In this document: positions 1-5,611 of the stretch, piece by piece
How the letters are laid out: each line of letters opens with the position of its first letter
How positions within the stretch are numbered: position 1 is the stretch's first letter
Source: Comamonadaceae bacterium
GTDB lineage: Bacteria > Pseudomonadota > Gammaproteobacteria > Burkholderiales > Burkholderiaceae_C
Assembly (NCBI GenBank): GCA_027490485.1
Contig: JAIXYA010000004.1
Coordinates: forward strand, 1-8,428
Direction: 5' to 3'
Length of the DNA stretch: 8,428 nt
Position numbers and translations under genes: made by a program
The notes under the pieces: generated by a model
What the model saw: the letters and a program-made list of their open reading frames with translations, nothing else
Told to the model about the DNA's origin: nothing
The model's database searches: none

Positions 1-483
1 CGCCTCGTTTGGCACGGGTCTGCCCAAGAGCAAAGCGGCCTCATCCAAATTGGGCGTGATGAGTTGAACCCGAGGAAACAACTCCTGCACCAACACAGCG
101 ACTGTTTCATCGGCGATCAATTTATCGCCGCTGGTGGCAACCATCACAGGGTCCAACACCACCCGCTTAAGCTGGTAGTGGTCAATTGCCCACGCCACCA
201 CCTCGACCACCTCGGGGGAATGCAGCATGCCAATTTTGACGGCATCCACCCCAATATCGTCCAGCACGGATTGCAACTGTGTTTTCAAAAAAGCAGCAGG
301 CACCGATTGAATCGCTTGCACACCCAAGGTGTTTTGTGCCGTCAAAGCGGTGATGGCGGTCATGCCGTAACAGCCAAGCGCAGCAAAGGTTTTCAAATCG
401 GCTTGTATGCCTGCACCGCCGCCAGAATCAGATCCGGCGATGGTCAAGACACGGGGGTAATGGGCATGGGCAGCAGTGTTCAT
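1..483 (-). CDS. thiD: Hydroxymethylpyrimidine/phosphomethylpyrimidine kinase ThiD, N-terminal part (3' end outside window)
   Basis: Read on the minus strand from the ATG at 483, the frame is open for 161 codons to the window edge, so the C-terminal 100 or so residues of a roughly 265-residue family are missing. The N-terminus carries the ThiD signature GSDSGGGAGIQADLKT at residues 17-32, followed by YGMTAITALTAQNT, DAVKIGML and the LDPVMVATSG and ITPNLDEAALL motifs of the ribokinase-like fold. In the family the enzyme phosphorylates HMP to HMP-P and then to HMP-PP, the pyrimidine partner used by ThiE. It diverges from thiO across 53 bp. The start fits the usual distance to the GSDSGGG motif, but the bases just before the ATG (CCCACCC) contain no Shine-Dalgarno sequence, so translation may be leaderless. 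The assignment is secure; the start is fairly secure. Confidence 0.96.
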   Translation of the reverse strand, partial: MNTAAHAHYPRVLTIAGSDSGGGAGIQADLKTFAALGCYGMTAITALTAQNTLGVQAIQSVPAAFLKTQLQSVLDDIGVDAVKIGMLHSPEVVEVVAWAIDHYQLKRVVLDPVMVATSGDKLIADETVAVLVQELFPRVQLITPNLDEAALLLGRPVPNEA

Positions 484-490
484 GGGTGGG

Positions 491-496
491 ATTATC
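491..496 (-). promoter_or_regulatory. Possible -10 box for thiD
   Basis: On the minus strand this reads GATAAT, five of six matches to the TATAAT consensus, and it lies 7 nt upstream of the thiD ATG. Transcription from it would start at or next to the A of the start codon, which agrees with the lack of a ribosome binding site. No convincing -35 box is visible at 16-18 bp spacing, so this is only a candidate. Confidence 0.3.
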
Positions 497-500
497 GTCA

Positions 501-513
501 GGTCAAGGTGACC
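501..513. promoter_or_regulatory. Inverted repeat GGTCA-AGG-TGACC between thiD and thiO, candidate operator
   Basis: This is a perfect 5-bp inverted repeat with a 3-bp centre, in the middle of the 53-bp divergent gap. It is 17 bp from the thiD start and 23 bp from the thiO start. Its position would let one bound protein affect both directions, but the arms are short and no regulator is encoded in the window. It could be chance. Confidence 0.3.
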
Positions 514-522
514 CGTCTTGTA

Positions 523-531
523 AAGGCAGGG
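523..531 (+). promoter_or_regulatory. Ribosome binding site region of thiO
   Basis: The stretch AAGGCAGGG ends 5 nt before the ATG at 537 and gives a purine-rich Shine-Dalgarno match. It supports 537 rather than the in-frame ATG at 486. The 17 residues encoded between them do not resemble the family and precede the FAD-binding strand. Confidence 0.55.
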
Positions 532-536
532 CTTTG

Positions 537-1610
537 ATGGCGTCTCACCACTGTGTGGTTTTAGGGGCAGGCTTGATGGGTCGCCTCATGGCGTGGACAT
601 TAAGTCAGCAAGGCCATCAAGTTCAGCTTCACGAGGCACAGGCGCCCTCAGTCCATGGTTCAGCTGCTTGGGTTGCTGCTGCCATGTTGGCGCCTTTAGC
701 AGAGTCAGCGATCACCGAACGCAATGTGGTCAAGATGGGTGCCTATGGCCTCAAGCGGTGGCCCAGCCTATTGGCTCAGCTTCAACAAAAAGTGTTTTTC
801 CAACAGCTTGGGACCTTGGTGGTGTGGCACAGGCAGGACTTGCCAGAGGCCAACAGGTTTGCAAGCAAATTAGGCGAAACACGCCAACATCTGCCTGAAC
901 TGCAAGCGCCGGTTTCTTTGGACCGACAGGCGCTGCAAGCGCTAGAGCCCTCACTGGCTGAATCATTTCAGCAGGGGCTGTTTTTGCCTGGTGAAGCGCA
1001 ATTGGACAACCGTCAATTGCTGGACGCTTTGAGGCATCAACTCAACCACCCTTTGGTCACCCTGCACTACGCAAGCCAAGTTTCGCCAGAGCAATTCACG
1101 CAAGCTGATTGGGTCATCGACTGCCGAGGCATAGGTGCGAGAACAGATTGGAAGCATTTGCGTGGCGTCAGAGGTGAGGTTGTGCGGGTACACGCTCCTG
1201 AGGTTCAGTTGAGCCGTCCGTTAAGGCTGATTCATCCTCGCTACCCTCTGTACATAGCCCCCAAACAAGAGGGTGTTTTTGTCATTGGGGCGACTGAAAT
1301 TGAAACTGATGACACGTCGCCAGCAAGCGTACGCTCCAGCCTCGAACTCTTGAGTGCAGCCTACAGCGTCCACAAAGGGTTTGCGGAAGCCCGTATTTTG
1401 GAAATCAACGCCCAAGTTAGACCCACACTGGCGGACAACCTACCGGCGATTCGTTTGCAGGGGCCGCGTTGTATTCACATCAATGGCCTTTACCGCCACG
1501 GTTTTTTGATCGCACCAGCCATGCTGGATGCCGCCTTGGGACTGATGGCAGGAAACCATGACATCGCTCAATCTTTAGGTATTCGCGTCATGGAGGAGAT
1601 GCAGTCATGA
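537..1610 (+). CDS. thiO: Glycine oxidase ThiO, FAD-dependent (thiamine thiazole synthesis)
   Basis: A 357-residue FAD-dependent D-amino-acid-oxidase-like protein of normal ThiO length. The N-terminal Rossmann motif VVLGAGLMG (residues 7-15) binds the FAD ADP moiety, followed by the acidic strand end QLHEA. The C-terminal half has ARILEINAQVRPTLADNLPAI and the family-typical NGLYRHGFLIAPAM (316-329). By comparison with Bacillus ThiO, R295 and R320 are the likely substrate carboxylate and flavin-side residues (inferred). In the family the enzyme oxidises glycine to iminoglycine (dehydroglycine) with oxygen. This supplies the imine that ThiG condenses with DXP and ThiS thiocarboxylate, so it replaces the anaerobic-style ThiH and points to aerobic life. 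The stop overlaps the thiS start by ATGA. An upstream in-frame ATG at 486 exists but lies inside the divergent control region. Confidence 0.93.
   Translation: MASHHCVVLGAGLMGRLMAWTLSQQGHQVQLHEAQAPSVHGSAAWVAAAMLAPLAESAITERNVVKMGAYGLKRWPSLLAQLQQKVFFQQLGTLVVWHRQDLPEANRFASKLGETRQHLPELQAPVSLDRQALQALEPSLAESFQQGLFLPGEAQLDNRQLLDALRHQLNHPLVTLHYASQVSPEQFTQADWVIDCRGIGARTDWKHLRGVRGEVVRVHAPEVQLSRPLRLIHPRYPLYIAPKQEGVFVIGATEIETDDTSPASVRSSLELLSAAYSVHKGFAEARILEINAQVRPTLADNLPAIRLQGPRCIHINGLYRHGFLIAPAMLDAALGLMAGNHDIAQSLGIRVMEEMQS
1592..1598 (+). promoter_or_regulatory. Shine-Dalgarno of thiS
   Basis: GGAGGAG inside the last codons of thiO is 8 nt upstream of the ATG at 1607 and 11 nt upstream of the second in-frame ATG at 1610. 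The better spacing favours 1607 as the thiS start. Its place inside thiO suggests translational coupling. Confidence 0.7.
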
Positions 1611-1804
1611 TGGTTTGGATCAATCAAAAACCCTGTGAGTTAAAACAAGGCTCCACCCTGAAAGACGCGATTGAACTTGTACCTATCAGCCCACCTTTTG
1701 CGGCAGCGGTGAACACCCAGTTTGTGCCTAAAACGCTGTACGAACAAACACTGCTGAATGACAACGACAAAATTGAACTCATTGTTCCCATCACTGGAGG
1801 CTAA
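1607..1804 (+). CDS. thiS: Sulfur carrier protein ThiS
   Basis: A 65-residue ubiquitin-fold (beta-grasp) carrier, the usual size for ThiS. It starts with the short strand MVWINQKPCEL, has the central PFAAAVNTQFVP segment that matches the family's (v)AvavN.e.vpr region, and ends in the diagnostic IVPITGG. The terminal Gly-Gly is adenylated by ThiF and converted to a thiocarboxylate that donates sulfur to ThiG. It overlaps thiO by four bases (ATGA) and is followed by thiG after 3 bp. ATG codons at 1607 and 1610 are adjacent and in frame, and 1607 has the better Shine-Dalgarno spacing. No ThiF is encoded in the window, so activation must rely on a gene elsewhere, for example ThiF or MoeB. Confidence 0.94.
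   Translation: MMVWINQKPCELKQGSTLKDAIELVPISPPFAAAVNTQFVPKTLYEQTLLNDNDKIELIVPITGG
1796..1800 (+). promoter_or_regulatory. Shine-Dalgarno of thiG, embedded in the thiS Gly-Gly codons
   Basis: GGAGG is 7 nt upstream of the thiG ATG at 1808. The same bases encode the C-terminal Gly-Gly of ThiS (GGA GGC TAA), so the functional tail of one protein and the ribosome binding site of its partner share the same nucleotides. Confidence 0.75.
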
Positions 1805-1807
1805 GCC

Positions 1808-2602
1808 ATGCTGACATCAACCGATGAATGGTTGCTTTACGGCGAAAGATTCAAAAGCAGATTGCTTTTGGGAACGTCGCGCTACCCCTCGCCTGATATT
1901 TTGGCCAAAGCGGTGCAATTGGCTCAGCCATCCATGCTGACCGCCTCTTTGCGACGCGAGACTGCCCACGCACAAGACTCGCCGGTGTTTTGGAAACTGC
2001 TTCAAAACATGAAGATACCTGTGCTGCCCAACACGGCCGGTTGCCACTCGGTAGATGAGGTGTACACCACCGCACAAATGGCACGCGAAGTGTTTGAGAC
2101 CGACTGGATCAAGCTGGAGTTGATCGGTGACGACTACACCTTGCAACCGGATACCTTGAATCTGCCATTGGCGGCCGACAAATTAATCAAGCTAGGCTTC
2201 AAGGTATTGCCCTATTGCACGGAAGATTTGGTACTTTGTCAGCGACTGGTGGATGTCGGTTGTCAAGCTGTCATGCCATGGGCCGCGCCGATTGGAACGG
2301 GCAAAGGTCCTTTGAACGCCTATGCCATGCGCACGCTGCGTGAACGATTGAATGTGCCTCTGATTGTCGATGCAGGTTTGGGCTTGCCCTCACATGCCTG
2401 TACCGTGATGGAATGGGGCTATGACGCGGTCTTGCTCAACACCGCAGTGGCTTTGGCCAACGATCCGGTTCACATGGCCGAGGCATTTGCCAATGCAGTC
2501 AAAGCGGGTCGATCCGCGTTTTTGTCGGGTGCGATGCAAGCGCATGAATCCGCTCAACCCAGCACGCCCACCTTGGGCACCCCTTTTTGGCACCACGCAT
2601 GA
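1808..2602 (+). CDS. thiG: Thiazole synthase ThiG
   Basis: A 264-residue TIM-barrel enzyme of standard family length. Near the N-terminus it has FKSRLLLGTSRYPSPD, then VLPNTAGCHSVDEV (73-86). Lys102 in DWIKLELIGDD is the expected Schiff-base lysine that binds DXP. The barrel end shows MPWAAPIGTGKG (156-167), PLIVDAGLG and DAVLLNTAVA (206-215), which form the phosphate-binding side. In the family it condenses DXP, iminoglycine from ThiO and ThiS-thiocarboxylate to give the thiazole phosphate tautomer in the cytoplasm. It sits 3 bp after thiS, and its TGA stop overlaps the ATG of thiE. The strand usually written as V-x-LRR here reads LTASLRRETA, a mild sequence variant. All core motifs appear intact. 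Confidence 0.96.
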   Translation: MLTSTDEWLLYGERFKSRLLLGTSRYPSPDILAKAVQLAQPSMLTASLRRETAHAQDSPVFWKLLQNMKIPVLPNTAGCHSVDEVYTTAQMAREVFETDWIKLELIGDDYTLQPDTLNLPLAADKLIKLGFKVLPYCTEDLVLCQRLVDVGCQAVMPWAAPIGTGKGPLNAYAMRTLRERLNVPLIVDAGLGLPSHACTVMEWGYDAVLLNTAVALANDPVHMAEAFANAVKAGRSAFLSGAMQAHESAQPSTPTLGTPFWHHA

Positions 2603-3498
2603 ACGACATCATCCATCACGCACAATTGATCGCCTCATTGCACCCGCAATTGCAAATTGATCACCCACAAGCTTGCGAGTCGTTTCTGACGGAACTCGAA
2701 ACCGGTCATACGCCTGCATACCAGTCTGCTTGGCTGGGGTCTCGCAGTCTGGGCTTCATCGCCAAAGATGCCGCCTGCATTGCCCATGCTTGGGCATCAC
2801 AAAGCCTGCGTTTGCAATCGTTTGATGCGTCTTTATGGCCTTGCCATGCACCAGACTTTGGCATGCCATTGGCACAAGACACACCCAGCTTTGCGCCCTG
2901 CCCCCCCAAATTAGGCCTTTATGCAGTTGTCCCAGACGCCCAATGGGTAGATAAGGTGGTGCAGCTTGGCGTTCCAACGGTACAACTGCGGTTCAAGTCG
3001 GACGACCCCCGCGCGATCAGCCAACAAATTGCCCAATCCGTCAAAGCCGTGGCTGGTACCCAAAGTTTGCTCTTCATCAACGACCATTGGCAACAAGCCA
3101 TGGATGCTGGCGCTTATGGCGTTCATTTGGGGCAAGAAGACATGCAAGATGCACCTCTTCAAGCCCTGCGCTTGGCAGGCTTACGTTTAGGTTTAAGCTC
3201 CCATGGCTACAGCGAAATGTTGGCGGCTTACGCCTGGCGACCCAGCTATATGGCTTTGGGCGCAGTGTTTCCCACAACGCTTAAAAAAATGCAAACTGCG
3301 CCGCAAGGCTTGGGCCGTTTGACGCAGTATGTGCGACTCATGCAACACACGCCCTTGGTGGCGATTGGCGGCATCGATTTGCATTCCCTCCCAGCGGTCA
3401 TGCAAAGCGGGGTTGGCTCTGCGGCTGTGGTCAGAGCCATCACGGGTGCAGAAGACACTGCACAAGCTGTTCATGCTTTGATGAAATGCATGTCTTAA
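2599..3498 (+). CDS. thiE: Thiamine phosphate synthase ThiE with an unassigned N-terminal extension
   Basis: A 299-residue protein whose C-terminal part (about 104-299) is a complete ThiE TIM barrel. It has VQLRFKS (Q129, R131, K133), FINDHWQQAMDAG (159-171), GVHLGQEDM (174-182), LGLSSH, ALGAVFPTTLKK (219-230) and VAIGGID (254-260). In the family these bind HMP-PP, Mg2+ and thiazole phosphate and make thiamine phosphate. Typical ThiE has about 210 residues. Residues 1-103 are extra: a mostly helical-looking stretch with LGFIAKDAACIAHAW (51-65) and a Pro/Cys-rich linker (FAPCPPK) that I cannot assign. I recall similar long ThiE proteins in other Burkholderiales, unverified. The ATG at 2599 overlaps the thiG stop (ATGA) and is preferred over the in-frame TTG at 2587. 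The sequence holds a C7 tract (2901-2907) and an A7 tract (3283-3289), both in frame. Confidence 0.93.
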   Translation: MNDIIHHAQLIASLHPQLQIDHPQACESFLTELETGHTPAYQSAWLGSRSLGFIAKDAACIAHAWASQSLRLQSFDASLWPCHAPDFGMPLAQDTPSFAPCPPKLGLYAVVPDAQWVDKVVQLGVPTVQLRFKSDDPRAISQQIAQSVKAVAGTQSLLFINDHWQQAMDAGAYGVHLGQEDMQDAPLQALRLAGLRLGLSSHGYSEMLAAYAWRPSYMALGAVFPTTLKKMQTAPQGLGRLTQYVRLMQHTPLVAIGGIDLHSLPAVMQSGVGSAAVVRAITGAEDTAQAVHALMKCMS

Positions 3499-3505
3499 AC
3501 ATATT
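3478..3505 (+). promoter_or_regulatory. Weak promoter-like pair before the MFS gene
   Basis: TTGATG (3478-3483) and CATATT (3500-3505) are spaced 16 bp apart and each match the sigma70 consensus at four of six positions. They lie at the end of thiE and in the 31-bp gap before the transporter gene. They could give the transporter its own transcript, but such matches are common by chance. Confidence 0.2.
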
Positions 3506-3529
3506 AGCCAAAAGTCAAGCTTCCTATTG

Positions 3530-4747
3530 ATGTTCTCTTCTCACTATTCCGAGCTGTTCAGCCACAAAGCGTTCATGCGTTTTTGGCTGGCCCGTTTGAT
3601 GGGCATTTCCGCCAACCAAATGCTCATGCTCGGCATTGCTTGGCATATGTACGACATCACTGGTAGCGCTTGGGACTTAGGCTTGGTGGGTTTGTTTCAA
3701 TTCATCCCCGCGCTGCTGATGGCCTTGCCAGCGGGGCAGTTGATCGACCGTCTTCACCGTGGGCGCATCTTTGCCAGTTGCATGATGTTGCAAGGGTTAG
3801 TGGCTCTGGTGCTTTTATGGGCCACGCGCCATCACATCGAAAGTCGTGAGCTGATTTTTGCGATTGCCTTGGTACTGGGTATCAACCGGTCTTTTCAAAT
3901 GCCCTCTCAGCAAGCCATCACCCCCTTGCTGGTTCCCAAGGAGTTGCTTCAACGCGCAACAGCGCTGAGCTCAACAGGGGTAGAAATCGCCATCATCGGT
4001 GGACCAGCGGTGGGTGGCGCCATCTACACCCAAGGCGCGGCAAGCGTCTATGTTTGCTGCGCAGTTTTGTTTGTTTGCGCTTTTGCTTTGACTTTGTCAG
4101 TGCGGTACAAACATCTGCCCTCACACTTGGCTGCGTCTTGGCATTCCCTTTTTGCAGGCCTGCGCTTTGTCATGCAAAGAAAGGTCTTGCTGGGTGCCAT
4201 TTCTCTGGATTTATTTGCAGTTCTATTAGGCGGCGCAACGGCTTTGCTACCCATTTTTGCCAAGGACATACTCCATGGTGGGCCCCAAGAGCTGGGGTAT
4301 TTGCGTGCAGCACCGGCTGTGGGTGCCTTGCTGATGTCTGTGATCATCACCCGTTGGCCCATCGAAAAAGCCATAGGCTACAAATTGCTGGCAGCAGTCG
4401 CCGTGTTTGGTTTGGCCAATATGGGTTTTGGACTGTCGACGCATTTGGGGTTGTCGATTGTCTTTTTAGCCATTGCAGGTGCGGCTGACAACATCAGTGT
4501 GGTCACACGTTTGACCTTGATGCAATTAGAAACACCCGACGAGATGCGCGGACGTGTGGCAGCGGTCAATGGTGTGTTCATTGGGGCATCCAATGAATTG
4601 GGTGAGTTTGAATCAGGCGCAACTGCCGCTCTGATTGGCCCTGTCGGGTCGGTGGTGCTGGGCGGCGTGGGCACCATCTTGGTGGCCTTGGCTTGGCTTA
4701 AATTGTTTCCAGACTTGGCCAAACGCGACACCATGGCATCCCCCTAG
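3530..4747 (+). CDS. MFS transporter, MFS_3 / EntS-like exporter family
   Basis: A 405-residue integral membrane protein with about 10-12 hydrophobic segments, for example 52-69, 85-98, 153-166, 176-190, 222-242, 260-273, 286-300, 307-319 and 369-390. The loop after the second segment carries an MFS motif A-like sequence, GQLIDRLHRGRI (69-80). The C-terminal half has PDEMRGRVAAVNGVF followed by IGASNELGEFESG (351-363), typical of the MFS_3 group that includes the enterobactin exporter EntS and many uncharacterised proton-coupled drug or metabolite exporters. It starts 31 bp after thiE on the same strand, so it may belong to the thi transcript. The substrate is unknown. An ATG at 3530 directly follows an in-frame TTG at 3527; neither has a strong Shine-Dalgarno, so the start is approximate. 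The family call is firm. Confidence 0.88.
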   Translation: MFSSHYSELFSHKAFMRFWLARLMGISANQMLMLGIAWHMYDITGSAWDLGLVGLFQFIPALLMALPAGQLIDRLHRGRIFASCMMLQGLVALVLLWATRHHIESRELIFAIALVLGINRSFQMPSQQAITPLLVPKELLQRATALSSTGVEIAIIGGPAVGGAIYTQGAASVYVCCAVLFVCAFALTLSVRYKHLPSHLAASWHSLFAGLRFVMQRKVLLGAISLDLFAVLLGGATALLPIFAKDILHGGPQELGYLRAAPAVGALLMSVIITRWPIEKAIGYKLLAAVAVFGLANMGFGLSTHLGLSIVFLAIAGAADNISVVTRLTLMQLETPDEMRGRVAAVNGVFIGASNELGEFESGATAALIGPVGSVVLGGVGTILVALAWLKLFPDLAKRDTMASP

Positions 4748-4759
4748 TGGGAGACCCAC
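4747..4759. terminator. Short hairpin in the convergent gap, weak terminator candidate
   Basis: GTGGG-AGA-CCCAC forms a perfect 5-bp GC-rich stem that begins at the last base of the transporter stop codon and fills most of the 21-bp gap before the convergent aldolase gene. The downstream plus-strand sequence (CCTTCCTCATT) is only moderately T-rich, and the stem and loop are short. It is a weak, possibly bidirectional, terminator at best. Confidence 0.3.
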
Positions 4760-4768
4760 CCTTCCTCA

Positions 4769-5596
4769 TTAATCAAACAGATCAGGTTGATCCTTGGAAA
4801 TGCGAGCCAACAGCGGTTGAAACTGGAACCAGCCCGCATAAGACGAGCCCACAATGGGAAAAGCTTGTTCTGCTGCAGCCTTGCTGACCATCTTCAGGGG
4901 TTTGCCGTGGGAGGCGGCTTCAGCCATCAACTGAACTTGACAGCAACGCTCCATGGCGATGTACCACCAAGCAGCTGCTTCGACAGAGTCGCCCACCGTC
5001 AACAGGCCGTGGTTTTGCAAAATCACGCCCTTGTTTTTACCCAAGGCGTTGGCGATGCGAACCCCCTCTTCCAGCTCAAGAACGACACCATCAAAATCGT
5101 CATAAACCACATGGTCGTTGTAAAAAGCACAGGAATCGAGGGAAATGATGTCCAGTGGCTTGCCAAGCGTTGACCATGCGCGGCCGTGCGGCGCATGGGT
5201 ATGCGCTGCAGCCACCACATCGGGGCGGGAATGGTGAATCCGCGAGTGAATTGCAAATGCCGCCTCATTCACAGGCAACACCCCTTCCACCACATTGCCG
5301 CGGTGATCTACACGAATCAAATTGGAAACTTTGATTTGACTGAAATGCACCCCAAAAGGGTTGACCCAAAAAGTGTCTGTGAACTCTGGGTCACGGGCAG
5401 TGATGTGGCCTGCCACCCCTTCATCAAAACCAAAACGTGAAAATAAACGAAAAGCTGCAGCCAGCATTTGTTTGCGGTGAACACGTTCGTCTTGCACATT
5501 GCTGAACTTGGTGGGCTGCGGTAACGATGGCGACATACCATCGCCGAGATTTTGGTGACGCTCATGCATCATGGAAACTTCTGCGGGTGCATTCAT
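4769..5596 (-). CDS. Class II aldolase/adducin-family protein
   Basis: A 275-residue protein of the class II aldolase/adducin fold. Residues 40-70 contain MLAAAFRLFSRFGFDEGVAGHITARDPE, the normal beginning of the domain. The metal site is visible as H132 and H134 in AAHTHAPHG and H196 in LQNHGLLTVG. E111 in PVNEAAFAIHSRIH is at the place of the catalytic acidic residue (inferred). Zinc-dependent members cleave or form C-C bonds of phosphorylated or hydroxylated substrates, and others are epimerases or decarboxylases, so the reaction cannot be named. The first 37 or so residues are an extra polar leader without signal-peptide character. It is the last gene of a minus-strand unit, 13 bp after the binding-protein stop. 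The start is supported by an AGGAG site 10 nt upstream. Confidence 0.88.
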   Translation of the reverse strand: MNAPAEVSMMHERHQNLGDGMSPSLPQPTKFSNVQDERVHRKQMLAAAFRLFSRFGFDEGVAGHITARDPEFTDTFWVNPFGVHFSQIKVSNLIRVDHRGNVVEGVLPVNEAAFAIHSRIHHSRPDVVAAAHTHAPHGRAWSTLGKPLDIISLDSCAFYNDHVVYDDFDGVVLELEEGVRIANALGKNKGVILQNHGLLTVGDSVEAAAWWYIAMERCCQVQLMAEAASHGKPLKMVSKAAAEQAFPIVGSSYAGWFQFQPLLARISKDQPDLFD

Positions 5597-5606
5597 GGTA
5601 TTTTTT

Positions 5607-5611
5607 CTCCT
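5607..5611 (-). promoter_or_regulatory. Shine-Dalgarno of the class II aldolase gene
   Basis: AGGAG on the minus strand is followed by a 10-nt A-rich spacer and the ATG at 5596. It overlaps the TAG stop codon (5612-5610) of the upstream substrate-binding protein gene, so the two genes are likely translated from one message and coupled. Confidence 0.65.

Noticed and set aside
484..536. TPP riboswitch (THI box) upstream of thiO
   Set aside because: The gap is only 53 bp, about half of the minimum aptamer, and the conserved CUGAGA core is absent.
64..537. Long plus-strand open frame of 157 codons opposite thiD
   Set aside because: It is antisense to a clear ThiD sequence, its translation is His/Arg-rich with no domain-like pattern, and it has no Shine-Dalgarno. 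It is a shadow of the real gene.
3283..3289. A7 tract in thiE as a programmed frameshift site
   Set aside because: The zero frame continues into conserved ThiE motifs (GLGRLTQY, VAIGGID). No useful product is evident in the other frames, and no stimulatory stem is obvious.
4378..4734. Minus-strand open frame of 118 codons opposite the MFS gene
   Set aside because: It lies wholly within the transporter coding region and its translation has low complexity (Pro/Thr/Ser-rich) typical of antisense reading.
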